From the NCBI GenBank assembly GCA_902705865.1, contig CACSIO010000001.1:447002-511001 (forward strand): a stretch of DNA of 64,000 nt, read 5' to 3'. A program made the translations under genes and the position numbers. The notes below the pieces were generated by a model, which saw only the letters and a list, made by a program, of their open reading frames with translations, was not told where the DNA came from and did not search any database. Position 1 is the first letter of the stretch. Each line of letters starts with the position of its first letter. Below, in pieces: positions 54,183 through 62,634 of the stretch. This DNA comes from BD1-7 clade bacterium. GTDB taxonomy: Bacteria > Pseudomonadota > Gammaproteobacteria > Pseudomonadales > DT-91.

Positions 54183-54779
54183 CTATTGTGTGCTGTCAGG
54201 TAAACATAAACCGGGCAATAAGCGGCGTTTGATATAGCCACGAAAGTCGGCTTCGTGGCGTGGGGTGCCCGGCATTGCGATGAAGGATAGTGCGCTACGA
54301 ATCCAATGTTCGGAGATTTCTTCGGATTGTTCCATCAGCGTTGGGTTGGCTTCAAACGCTTCAGCAAATGCGATCTGACCAAATTCGGCAAAGGTGAAAT
54401 CTTTCATGCCCACATCCTGTAAAAAGGTGCTGCCGGGGGCAAATATCTGCGCCAGAATCGGATTTTTGGCAAAATTATCCACCACATAGATAAAACCGGT
54501 AATAAATTTTTCAGCGATATCTGTTTCGTGGCGTGCAACATCGGCAACCTGCAAACCAAAGGACAAACCTTCGCGCTGCAGGGCGGCGGCGAGAATATCG
54601 TTTTTGTTGCGAAAGTGTTTATAAACTGTGGGCCGGGCAATACCGGTTTTTTCGGCAATGCGGCGAATCGATATTTTCGCCATACCGGTGTCACGGATAG
54701 CGTCGAGGCAACCGTCAATCAGGCGATTGCGCATGATTTCTTCGCTGGTTGGGTAGTCACCCTGGTAATAGTGTTCCAT
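54183..54779 (-). CDS. TetR/AcrR family transcriptional regulator
   Basis: 198-aa repressor. The N-terminal helix-turn-helix, ISIRRIAEKTGIARPTVYKHFRNKNDIL (in parts; residues about 36-64), is clear. The ligand domain has no assignable specificity. It lies divergent from the DUF4345/hydrolase/SDR operon and its start codon abuts a 17-bp palindrome, suggesting autoregulation. Confidence 0.92.
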   Translation of the reverse strand: MEHYYQGDYPTSEEIMRNRLIDGCLDAIRDTGMAKISIRRIAEKTGIARPTVYKHFRNKNDILAAALQREGLSFGLQVADVARHETDIAEKFITGFIYVVDNFAKNPILAQIFAPGSTFLQDVGMKDFTFAEFGQIAFAEAFEANPTLMEQSEEISEHWIRSALSFIAMPGTPRHEADFRGYIKRRLLPGLCLPDSTQ

Positions 54780-54780
54780 A

Positions 54781-54797
54781 AAATAACCCTGTTATTT
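54781..54797. promoter_or_regulatory. Palindrome adjoining the TetR start, candidate operator
   Basis: AAATAACCCTGTTATTT is a perfect 7-bp inverted repeat with a CCT centre, one base from the TetR start codon on the minus strand. A repeated half AAATAACAG occurs at 54839-54847. The length and symmetry fit a TetR-type operator. Confidence 0.6.
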
Positions 54798-54870
54798 GCC
54801 GCTATAGCCATTATATCGGGCGTGACAAAGAGCGCCATAAATAACAGTTAATAAAATAATGTTTGAATAA

Positions 54871-54897
54871 GGTAACACATTTTGAAATAGTGTTACC
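54871..54897. promoter_or_regulatory. Inverted repeat before DUF4345, candidate operator
   Basis: GGTAACAC and GTGTTACC (perfect 8-bp arms, 11-bp AT-rich spacer) lie about 70 bp before the DUF4345 start. The TAACA core is shared with the half-sites near the TetR start, so one regulator may bind both. Confidence 0.55.
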
Positions 54898-54968
54898 TGT
54901 TGTTGTGACTATTAATTTCGAGAGGGGAATGCCGTTGAGGTATTCGACTCTCTTCGTTTGGAGGCGTT

Positions 54969-55400
54969 ATGTTAATTGCAAAGATCATTCTTTTCATTAG
55001 TGGTGCGGTATGGCTGGGTTATGGCGGCTGGTTATTTGTCGACCCTAAGGGGCTGGCTTATATGGGCTTTGGTCTCGATAACTGGAGTGCCATTGTTGAA
55101 GTGCAGGCTATGTATGGCGCCGTTGAGTTTATGTTGGGTGTGTTCGCGATGATGGGCATCATCAACCCCAAGCGTTATATGCATTCTGCACTGGTAGTGT
55201 GGACATTTATTTTCGCAGGCTTGGTCGTTGGCCGTATTGTCGGTATCGCGCAATGGGGCGGTGACTGGTGGCTGACCTTTGGTGCAGAAGGCTTGCCGGC
55301 AGGTTATAACCCTGGCGCACTGTGGTTTTATGAGGTTCCTTCGCTGATTTTATGTCTGATAGCGTTGAAGCAAACCCATAAATTGCCAGAACTTAACTGA
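54969..55400 (+). CDS. DUF4345-like integral membrane protein
   Basis: 143-aa protein with four hydrophobic helices. LYGGWLFVDP-type start (WLGYGGWLFVDPKGLAYMGF), EVQAMYGAVEFMLGVF and VVGRIVGIAQWGGDWWLTFG match the DUF4345 style (assignment tentative). It is the first gene of an apparent operon with a metal-dependent hydrolase (11-bp gap) and an SDR. Function unknown; the neighbours suggest hydrophobic substrate metabolism. Confidence 0.72.
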   Translation: MLIAKIILFISGAVWLGYGGWLFVDPKGLAYMGFGLDNWSAIVEVQAMYGAVEFMLGVFAMMGIINPKRYMHSALVVWTFIFAGLVVGRIVGIAQWGGDWWLTFGAEGLPAGYNPGALWFYEVPSLILCLIALKQTHKLPELN

Positions 55401-55411
55401 GGGCGCGGATA

Positions 55412-56266
55412 GTGGGTGATTTGAAGCCTGAACTGAAAGTGCGCCATATCGACTTTCAATTCCCGGATGATATTGAGTTTCAATGGAATCCGGGCAACCC
55501 TTACTGGGGGAATTTCGTAAATTACGCGACTTTGATTGCACCGGCGTTTGAGCGTTACTTTATTCGTGCCACGCGTGATGCAATGCCTGCGATTCGTGAC
55601 CCACGTATAGCTAACGAAGCCGATCTATTTTGTAAACAAGAGGGGCAGCATTCCAAACATCATCTGGCACATTTGAAGATGCTAGTGCAAAAATATCCGG
55701 GCCTTGATGATGTGCGCCGGCAGGTGGCAGAATCCTACGAAAAACTGTATCAGGAAGAATCCCAGTCATTCCACTTGGCCTATGCCGCGGTGATTGAACT
55801 GTGTTTTGGGCCGTTTGCGAGTTTCATCGTGGAGAATCGCGACAAACTGTTTATCGATAGTGACCCGCGGATTGCCTCGTTTATCATGTGGCATATGGTT
55901 GAAGAGTTTGAGCATCGAAATTCAGCGATCGATATATTCAACCATGTAGTGGATTCCTATTGGGTACGTTTACGTACAATTCCTCGAGTATTCCATCACC
56001 TGTTTCAGATTGACGCCATTTGCCGCCAGGGGTTGAAAGATCACGCACCTGTCGTTGCCGGCGAGGTGGGGCCATCAGAGTCGATACCGTTTCTAAAAGA
56101 TATTCCTAAAACCAGCCTAGCCAGTTTGGTATATCACCTATGTTGTACCTTTCTGCCGTACCATAACCCGAACAACATCAAGCAGCCGGAATGGGTATCT
56201 CAGTGGTTTCGTGATGAAGCATCGGGCATGGATATGCGCGATTATTATCCGTCGGTAGCCCCCTAG
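55412..56266 (+). CDS. PF10118 metal-dependent hydrolase-like protein
   Basis: 284-aa protein with GTG start 55412. The stretches ADLFCKQEGQHSKHHLAHLKML, with E..QHxxHH, and WHMVEEFEHRNSAIDIFNHV, with E..EHR, give repeated Glu/His pairs that suggest a di-metal helical bundle, as in the family called predicted metal-dependent hydrolase. The arrangement also resembles di-iron oxygenases, so a redox role is possible. It lies in an operon with the DUF4345 and SDR genes. Confidence 0.85.
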   Translation: MGDLKPELKVRHIDFQFPDDIEFQWNPGNPYWGNFVNYATLIAPAFERYFIRATRDAMPAIRDPRIANEADLFCKQEGQHSKHHLAHLKMLVQKYPGLDDVRRQVAESYEKLYQEESQSFHLAYAAVIELCFGPFASFIVENRDKLFIDSDPRIASFIMWHMVEEFEHRNSAIDIFNHVVDSYWVRLRTIPRVFHHLFQIDAICRQGLKDHAPVVAGEVGPSESIPFLKDIPKTSLASLVYHLCCTFLPYHNPNNIKQPEWVSQWFRDEASGMDMRDYYPSVAP

Positions 56267-56306
56267 CACAGCATCAGATAAGAACGCTGATACTCAGAGA
56301 CAAAAT

Positions 56307-57122
56307 ATGAAAAATTTGAATAAAAAAACCGCACTGATTACAGGTGCGGGCAGTGGTATTGGTGAACAGATTGCTCTGGCTCTGGCTGCCAAGGGCTGCC
56401 ATGTTGTCGTCACCGATATCAATATTGATAATGCTGAACGTGTTGCTGTCGACTTGCGCAGCCGCGGCACGGAAGCTATCGCATTGGCATTGGACGTTGC
56501 TGATTACGATGCATTTGAATCGGTTGCCGAGCAAGCCATCGCTTGGAAGGGGTGTGTTGATATTTTGGTCAACAACGCCGGTTTTATGATCGGCGGCTCT
56601 GTTTCTGAGATTGATATGCCGATGTGGCACAAAATTACGGATGTGAATGTGTTTGGTGTCGTTAATGGTGTGAAAGCGTTTGAGCAACACATGAAACGTC
56701 GCGGTGAAGGTCACATCGTTAATGTTGCCTCCCTGTTTGGTTTGCTGCATTTGCCCTATGTATCAACCTATGCGATGACTAAAGCTGCGGTTGTGGGTTT
56801 AACCAATGCATTGCATGGTGAAATGGCCGCCTACGGTGTTGGTGTTACGCTGGTTTGCCCGGGTTCAGTGTCGACCAAGCTGGTGGATAACGGCTCTTGG
56901 GCAGATTCTAAAGGCGGTAACTTTATTCCGGAAATGTTTGCCAAATACCACACCTCAGATGCGGTCGATATTGCGGCTCAGATCGTTAAGGGTATCGAGA
57001 AAAACAAGGCTCAGGTGATGGCGGGCAATGACGCTAAACTGATCAGTCGTTTGGTGCGCTGGGTGCCCGGGTTATTCCGTTGGAGCAGCCAGAAGTTAGG
57101 GCGTGAGCTGGCTGATCAATAG
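56307..57122 (+). CDS. Short-chain dehydrogenase/reductase
   Basis: 271-aa classical SDR. The cofactor motif is TGAGSGIGEQIA (residues 12-23), NNAG is at 89-92, and the catalytic Ser142, Tyr155 and Lys159 are in NVASLFG and STYAMTKAA. VTDINI after beta-2 favours NAD(H). The enzyme probably oxidises or reduces an alcohol or ketone. It is the third gene of the operon under the divergent TetR. Confidence 0.93.
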   Translation: MKNLNKKTALITGAGSGIGEQIALALAAKGCHVVVTDINIDNAERVAVDLRSRGTEAIALALDVADYDAFESVAEQAIAWKGCVDILVNNAGFMIGGSVSEIDMPMWHKITDVNVFGVVNGVKAFEQHMKRRGEGHIVNVASLFGLLHLPYVSTYAMTKAAVVGLTNALHGEMAAYGVGVTLVCPGSVSTKLVDNGSWADSKGGNFIPEMFAKYHTSDAVDIAAQIVKGIEKNKAQVMAGNDAKLISRLVRWVPGLFRWSSQKLGRELADQ

Positions 57123-57130
57123 GTGCATTA

Positions 57131-57170
57131 CGCAGGCGGAGCAGGGCTCCGCTGAGCGATATCCCCTGCG
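57131..57170. terminator. Nested hairpin between the SDR gene and tpm
   Basis: Outer arms CGCAGG/CCTGCG enclose an inner hairpin GCGGAGC/GCTCCGC with an AGG loop. It lies between convergent genes, but has no T-tract. Confidence 0.5.
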
Positions 57171-57189
57171 TCATTTGCCTTCATCGATA

Positions 57190-57828
57190 TTATTTCTCAG
57201 CGAGTAGCCAAACACGCTCAACAACGGTTACTTCAGGTGCAAATTTGCCGTCGACGGTGCGGCTGAATACTTCGACCCGCTGATGGGTATTGTCATAGTG
57301 GGCTTCGAGCTCAGCCTCTGCGATGGCAAACGGCGGCCCCTGCATTTTTTGGGTGTCGTATCGGTAGGTGACCAACAATTGCGGCGCACATTGGCTGATG
57401 GCTTTGATATGTGGTGCATAACGGCTGCGCATCTCTTTGGGCAATGCGACTAATGCGCCGCGGTCGTAGATTCCATCCACCTGACCGAGCTGTTCAGTAC
57501 TTAGCGTTAAGATATCGCCTACCCAGACGGTGATATTTTCCGCTTCGTAACATTTGTGTGTGCCGCTATCACTGATCCTGGGTTTTTTACCGAGCTCGGT
57601 AAAAAGCTGCTGCACGGCGGGTTCATTTAATTCTGCCCCGACGACTGCATAACCGTTGTCGAGTAGCCAGTGGATATCCAGTGTTTTACCACACATGGGT
57701 ACAAACACGCGATCGCCAGTGGTTAACCCCAAATGATGAAATGTATCGGTGAATACTGGGTTGGCGCTGGCTTCGTGCCAGCCGGTTTCTTTGTTTTCCC
57801 AGCGCTGATGCCAAAAATCTGCTTTCAT
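57190..57828 (-). CDS. tpm: Thiopurine S-methyltransferase
   Basis: 212-aa SAM-dependent methyltransferase; bacterial members can methylate thiopurines, selenium and tellurium compounds. WHQRWENKETGWHEASANP is the family start and RVFVPMCGKTLDIHWLLDNGYAVVGAELNEPA (in parts) the SAM site. YDRGALVALPKEMRSRYA matches too. A divergent MerR gene lies 117 bp upstream, and a MerR-type operator is present in a 19-bp-spacer promoter pointing toward tpm. Confidence 0.94.
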   Translation of the reverse strand: MKADFWHQRWENKETGWHEASANPVFTDTFHHLGLTTGDRVFVPMCGKTLDIHWLLDNGYAVVGAELNEPAVQQLFTELGKKPRISDSGTHKCYEAENITVWVGDILTLSTEQLGQVDGIYDRGALVALPKEMRSRYAPHIKAISQCAPQLLVTYRYDTQKMQGPPFAIAEAELEAHYDNTHQRVEVFSRTVDGKFAPEVTVVERVWLLAEK

Positions 57829-57894
57829 ACGATGCCTCGCTCAGCCTGTTCATATGGATGAATCAGGGCTTGTGGGTAGTGGTGGTTTGACGAT

Positions 57895-57925
57895 AGCATG
57901 CCACTTAAAGTCGACTTTAGGTCAA
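57895..57925 (-). promoter_or_regulatory. MerR-type promoter/operator reading toward tpm
   Basis: ACTTAAAGTCGACTTTAGGT (57903-57922) is a near-perfect palindrome with a 14-bp perfect core. On the minus strand it lies between -35 TTGACC (57925-57920) and a -10-like CATGCT (57900-57895), with a 19-bp spacer. That overlong spacer with a dyad in it is the signature of MerR-activated promoters. Confidence 0.72.
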
Positions 57926-57945
57926 GGTGATTTTTGAGGGTTATG

Positions 57946-58356
57946 ATGGATATTGCTGATGTGGTGAAACAATCCGGGCTGCCAACTTCTACCTTGCGAT
58001 ACTATGAATCCAAAGGGTTGATTCAGTCAACGGGCAGACATGGTTTGCGCCGTCAGTATGATGCCTCTGTGTTGGATCATTTAGCCTTGATTACGTTAGG
58101 AACCAAAGCCGGTTTTTCGTTGCAAGAAATTGGTGAAATGTTCCATCAAACTGGCCCAGATATTGATCGTGACAAACTGAGTGCCAAAGCCGATGAATTG
58201 GATCTACAAATCAAAAAATTAACTGCCATGCGCAATGGTCTGCGTCATGCGGCGAAGTGTGATGCGCCGAGTCATATGCAGTGTCCGAATTTTTTGCGGA
58301 TGTTAAATGTGGCAAACAAGACCGTTCAACGTACAACCAACAAACTGAAGCCCTAG
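57946..58356 (+). CDS. MerR family transcriptional regulator
   Basis: 136-aa regulator from ATG 57946, 5 nt after GAGGG; ATG 57943 and TTG 57934 are also in frame. The helix-turn-helix is IADVVKQSGLPTSTLRYYESKGLI with wing QSTGRHGLRRQYDAS, followed by a dimer helix. The C-terminal CDAPSHMQCPNF has two cysteines and a His that could bind a metal or thiol reagent, but does not match CueR/ZntR loops. Divergent from tpm, it probably controls that promoter. Confidence 0.9.
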   Translation: MDIADVVKQSGLPTSTLRYYESKGLIQSTGRHGLRRQYDASVLDHLALITLGTKAGFSLQEIGEMFHQTGPDIDRDKLSAKADELDLQIKKLTAMRNGLRHAAKCDAPSHMQCPNFLRMLNVANKTVQRTTNKLKP

Positions 58357-58487
58357 TTATACGTTGAACGATCATGTCGAATTCTTGTTAATGGTGGGTC
58401 TAGATCTAGCTTGATCCTTTGTACAGCCGTTCGCGGCTGTGTTGCGAGCATTGAATAGCAGCCTCAAACAACGCTCTCAAACACGGA

Positions 58488-59045
58488 CTACGGGGTTGTT
58501 TGAACGGCTTTTGCCCGTTCGACGTAATCCTGATAGGCCGGCAGAGCGATAGCTGCAACAATTCCCGTTACCGGAATCAAGAAAAAGATAGCGACAACGG
58601 CTCCCATGCTGCGAGGGTTTGGCGGTGGAGGGCTGCCGTACTTGTTGGATGAAGGTGTACCGGAGACGAGCATTAACACTAATGTGAAAATGCTATTTAC
58701 GATCGGAACCAGCATAAGAAACATATACGCACCGGTAGCGTTCATGTCATTTAAGCGGCGAATGCCGAGTTTGACGGTGATAATAATCATCGGAATCACC
58801 AGAGCAACAACGGCGCTGCCGATAACAATTTCTGAAGAATCTGGAAGGATAAACGCACCCGCTGCAACAACAAGGGCTATTGCCATATAAAACAGCAGCA
58901 TGACCGCGAGGGAATACCCGAGGTATCTAAGTCGGCCGATACGGCCATTGGTGAATATACCCGTCTCACAGTATTTGCCTGTGATGGGGCCAGGATCGAG
59001 ACCAGTGGGGGCTTGATAGGGGTTTAGCGTATCCATGCTTGTCAT
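58488..59045 (-). CDS. DUF805 family membrane protein
   Basis: 185-aa protein with four hydrophobic segments. NGRIGRLRYLGYSLAVMLLFY and IRRLNDMNATGAYMFLMLVPIVN (in parts) are the DUF805 signatures. A Pro-rich stretch (YGSPPPPNPRS) precedes a last helix with ALPAYQDYVERAK, which is like pilin-type N-terminal helix ends often fused in this family. Function unknown. Confidence 0.87.
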   Translation of the reverse strand: MTSMDTLNPYQAPTGLDPGPITGKYCETGIFTNGRIGRLRYLGYSLAVMLLFYMAIALVVAAGAFILPDSSEIVIGSAVVALVIPMIIITVKLGIRRLNDMNATGAYMFLMLVPIVNSIFTLVLMLVSGTPSSNKYGSPPPPNPRSMGAVVAIFFLIPVTGIVAAIALPAYQDYVERAKAVQTTP

Positions 59046-59303
59046 AATAACTCCTTGTTTTAAGCACGACGATTGTCGGTTATAGCGCTCCTTCGCTCAA
59101 CTCTTTTCTGAGTTTGCCTGATCTTGTTTGGTTCAGCGGAAGAAAACAGGTATTTTAGCCCCGCCTTGGCAACTGACTGATTGCAAAAGATTAAGTAGTA
59201 AGTTGATGCGTGTCAGGTACAGTAAGTTTTCAGTGTCAGAGAATATGGAGTTAGCAGTTTAATAGCTAATTCGTTCACAAGTTTTACCTCGAGAGACGTT
59301 GCA

Positions 59304-60998
59304 ATGAGTAGTTGGGATCACGAAGTTGATGTTTTGGTCGTCGGTTCCGGCAATGGCGCCATGACGGCTGCGATTGCTGCCAAAGATTTGGCTGATGCCG
59401 ATGTGTTAGTTATTGAAAAAGCCGATAAGTTTGGCGGCACCAGTGCCTTATCGGGTGGCGGTGTGTGGGTGCCTAACAACCGTTACGCCAAAGAAGCCGG
59501 TATGGTGGATAGCTTTGATGATGCCTTTACGTATCTGAAAAATACCATTCCTGAAGATGTAGCACGTGAGGACATGATTGAAGCCTACCTGAAAGCCGCT
59601 CCGGAGATGGTCGATTTTCTGCATAACAATACACATATGCGGTATGTATCTCTGGAGAAGTATCCGGACTATTACTCCGACCTGCCCGGTGCCAAAAATG
59701 GCCATCGTTCGATGGAACCTGAGTACATCATGCTGACAGAATTGGGCGAAGATATCGACAACTTCAATGATGGCGGCACCATGTATATGTTTTACAAGTT
59801 TGCCCTGACTCAGGTTGAAGCCCAGGTGTTAATTGGTCGTCTCAAAGGGTGGTTGAAGATTATGGGGCGTATGGTGCTTGAGTATTACACCGACTTCCCG
59901 TGGTTACTGAAGCGTAAGGGTTTTTCACGCAAAACCACCGGTGGCGGTGCCGGTATCGTGCGGTTATTTCTATCGATGCGCGATCGAGGTATTCCACTGT
60001 GGTTGAAATCGCCGATGAAAGAGCTGGTGGTTGAAGGCGGCAAAGTCGTCGGTGTTGTTATCGAAAAAGACGGCAAGCCCATGCGCATTCGTGCTAAGCG
60101 AGGCGTTATTCTGGCTGCGGGTGGTTTTGAGATGAACCAGCAAATGCGTGAGCAATATCTGCCGAAGCCGACCAATACACAATGGAGCGCCGGTTGCAAA
60201 ACCAATACTGGTGATGCAATTCAGGCGGCTGAGAAAATCGGTGCCAAGCTGGGGTTAATGGATAATGCGTGGTGGTGCACAACCAAAGTTTTGCCGGATC
60301 GGCCGTATCCGTTTTTGAGTATTATCAATAAGTCATTGCCGGGCAGCATTGTGGTCAATAGCCACGGCGATCGATTCTCTAACGAATCGCAGAATTACAT
60401 GGCGTTTTTGCAGGAAACCTTTGCGAAACACACTGACGAAAAGCCTTGTGTGCCTATGTATATGGTGTTCGATGAGGATTTTCGCAAACAACGCAACGTA
60501 TGGCCTGCGGTGATGCCAAAGTCCATGTTACCCGATGAGTATTTCAGCAGCGGGTTTATGGGGCAGGGCAAAACCGTCGAAGAGCTGGCGAATAACCTCG
60601 GCATTGATGCTAAGGGCTTGCAGCAGACGGTATCTCGATTCAATGAATTTGCTGAAACCGGTAAAGATCTGGATTTTCAGCGTGGCGATGCTGCCTATGA
60701 TCGTTACTATGGCGATCCCGAAAACACCCCGAATCCGTGTTTGGCAAAAATTGTAAAACCACCGTTTCATGCGATTCGATTGGATGCTGGTGACTTCGGT
60801 ACCCAAGGTGGCATGATGACTAACGTGAATGGTCAGGTGTGTGATGAGGCGGGTAACCCCATCGCTGGGCTTTATGCGAGCGGTAACTGCACGGCTGCGG
60901 TTTTGCCGACGTATCCTGGGCCCGGGTCAACACTGGGGCCAGCAATGACGTTCGGCTATGTGGCGGCTCGGCATATTGCCAATACAACGACGAAGTAA
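59304..60998 (+). CDS. FAD-dependent 3-ketosteroid dehydrogenase-like flavoprotein
   Basis: 564-aa FAD_binding_2 family enzyme. VDVLVVGSGNGAMTAAIAAKD binds FAD, in parts; FGGTSALSGGGVWVPNN is the typical KstD/fumarate-reductase region; and GLYASGNCTAAVLPTYPGPGSTLGPAMTFGY (in parts) is the C-terminal FAD signature. It may be a 3-ketosteroid delta-1-dehydrogenase or delta-4-5-alpha-dehydrogenase type; other related reductases cannot be excluded. No steroid-degradation cluster surrounds it. Confidence 0.88.
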   Translation: MSSWDHEVDVLVVGSGNGAMTAAIAAKDLADADVLVIEKADKFGGTSALSGGGVWVPNNRYAKEAGMVDSFDDAFTYLKNTIPEDVAREDMIEAYLKAAPEMVDFLHNNTHMRYVSLEKYPDYYSDLPGAKNGHRSMEPEYIMLTELGEDIDNFNDGGTMYMFYKFALTQVEAQVLIGRLKGWLKIMGRMVLEYYTDFPWLLKRKGFSRKTTGGGAGIVRLFLSMRDRGIPLWLKSPMKELVVEGGKVVGVVIEKDGKPMRIRAKRGVILAAGGFEMNQQMREQYLPKPTNTQWSAGCKTNTGDAIQAAEKIGAKLGLMDNAWWCTTKVLPDRPYPFLSIINKSLPGSIVVNSHGDRFSNESQNYMAFLQETFAKHTDEKPCVPMYMVFDEDFRKQRNVWPAVMPKSMLPDEYFSSGFMGQGKTVEELANNLGIDAKGLQQTVSRFNEFAETGKDLDFQRGDAAYDRYYGDPENTPNPCLAKIVKPPFHAIRLDAGDFGTQGGMMTNVNGQVCDEAGNPIAGLYASGNCTAAVLPTYPGPGSTLGPAMTFGYVAARHIANTTTK

Positions 60999-61015
60999 CT
61001 GTCGATTTATCAGGC

Positions 61016-61038
61016 GGCGCACTTTTGGCAGGTGCGCC
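61016..61038. terminator. Hairpin between convergent flavoprotein and SRPBCC genes
   Basis: GGCGCAC/GTGCGCC with a nine-base loop, 17 bp after the flavoprotein stop. There is no T-tract. Confidence 0.4.
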
Positions 61039-61080
61039 AACATTGTGTTAGCGCAGACAGCTGTGCCTGAATGTATGGTT

Positions 61081-61527
61081 TCAGGCCTGCTTGTGCAATT
61101 GTTCAGCGCGTGTTTTCAAACCACTCGCTTCACCGTTTAATCCGTTTTTCATAAACTTTCCAAAAAACAGGCTGGCTAAGCCGCTACCGCTACCGGTAAC
61201 GTTGAGTTCAACACGATAAACACACTGAGTATCCGTAACAGGTTCAATGGTGCGTTTACGTTCGCCTTTAGCAAACAGGGTAAACCACCCAAGGTCACAC
61301 CAATGAAATACGTATGGGCGATCTGCGGTTAACATACGGTGACGGAATTTCGGGCGTCGATTGCCCATTACCGAATCAACCACCAGATCGGTACCAGGCT
61401 CCGGCTTGCCTTCTACACGTTCGATCCACGGATTCCATTCGGCGTAGTTTGGGAAATCTGCGATCACATCAAACACGGTCTCAGCGGGGGCGTCGATTGT
61501 GCGTTCTTCGATGTAGTGTAGAGGCAT
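61081..61527 (-). CDS. SRPBCC family protein
   Basis: 148-aa START/polyketide-cyclase-like fold. IDAPAETVFDVIADFPNYAEWNPWIERVEG is the family start (in parts), and the strands with a final long helix LASLFFGKFMKNGLNGEASGLK are typical. Such proteins bind hydrophobic ligands. It follows the redoxin gene by 16 bp on the minus strand and is probably co-transcribed. Confidence 0.9.
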   Translation of the reverse strand: MPLHYIEERTIDAPAETVFDVIADFPNYAEWNPWIERVEGKPEPGTDLVVDSVMGNRRPKFRHRMLTADRPYVFHWCDLGWFTLFAKGERKRTIEPVTDTQCVYRVELNVTGSGSGLASLFFGKFMKNGLNGEASGLKTRAEQLHKQA

Positions 61528-61543
61528 ATAGGCTCCGTTAGTA

Positions 61544-62362
61544 TCAGGCGGCGCTCAGCGCCGAAATGAATTGTGAGGGCTCAGGACGGATACGGTAGTC
61601 ATCGGTTTGATCAAGGTAGATGACCTTGCCGTTTTCGTCGGTAATGATCACGGTAGGGAAGGCTGTGTCAGCGTCATAACCGGGTAAACCAAAGGGAACG
61701 CCGCTTGAGTGATCCAAGCCAAGCGCTATAGCGCCAGCGTTATCGGTATCGACCAGAAAGCCTAAGGGTGCATCAAATCGTTTAGCGAGATCCTGGCTGT
61801 GTTTCTGCGACTGAGAACTGATGAAAAACACATCAGTGCCAAGGTCTGCCAGTTGTTTGTATTGCGCACTGATTTCATCAACTTGAGCAACACACAGTGG
61901 GCACCAGTTACCACGAATAAAGATCCACAGGCGTTTGTTGCCGGTATCGGTGGTGCTGATCTGGCGTCCGTTGATATCAGTAAAGGTATGCTCAGGCATG
62001 AGTTTGCCTTTTTCCACTTGGGTATTAGAGCGATCCAGCGGGGTATACCAAAAGTTGTAGAGCATTGTGCCGATTAGGCCCGGAATAGCCGCCATGGCAA
62101 AGGTCGTGAGGTTGAAATCGACCAATGTCAGCACCGTACCGGTGACAGCACCACCGATTTGCACAAATAAAATCGGGTGCGTACGCGCCACATTGGCGAC
62201 ACCTAGGTAGCCAAAAAACGCAGCCATGGGGGTTGTTGCCAAAAAGACACCTAACCAACGTAATTGGAAGCTCTCAAATGCCATTTGATAAACAGCATAT
62301 GCAGAGCAGCCGATCAGCACCAGCAGCAAGGGAATGGGAAAGAAACGTTTAACCTGATTCAT
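61544..62362 (-). CDS. Membrane-anchored peroxiredoxin/thioredoxin-like (AhpC/TSA) protein
   Basis: 272-aa fusion: about four N-terminal helices (residues about 10-115) and a C-terminal AhpC/TSA domain (about 120-272). FIRGNWCPLCVAQVDEISAQY carries a CPLC pair. FLVDTDNAGAIALGLD and FPTVIITDENGKVIYLD complete the fold. It could reduce peroxides or protein disulfides at the membrane; on which side depends on topology, which is not certain. It lies upstream of the SRPBCC gene. Confidence 0.86.
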   Translation of the reverse strand: MNQVKRFFPIPLLLVLIGCSAYAVYQMAFESFQLRWLGVFLATTPMAAFFGYLGVANVARTHPILFVQIGGAVTGTVLTLVDFNLTTFAMAAIPGLIGTMLYNFWYTPLDRSNTQVEKGKLMPEHTFTDINGRQISTTDTGNKRLWIFIRGNWCPLCVAQVDEISAQYKQLADLGTDVFFISSQSQKHSQDLAKRFDAPLGFLVDTDNAGAIALGLDHSSGVPFGLPGYDADTAFPTVIITDENGKVIYLDQTDDYRIRPEPSQFISALSAA

Positions 62363-62634
62363 GATATTTGCTCTTATTGTCGGGCTGCTGATGTTTGCTA
62401 CCGACCTTCGTCATAGTAACGAAGACAGATCGCCAACGGTTAGCAGATTTCTGCCCTTGGCTGTTGCATCAATGCAACACAGTGGCTTGAATAGTTTTTT
62501 GTCGCAACTCGTCATTATTCGTTAGTGACACCTGGGTGCAAGAGTACTGCAATGATTGTTATCAATTTATGATGATTAGAAACACTCTAACTCGTATGCT
62601 CAAGCGCTAATCGTGCCCTTACTCGGAGAAATAC

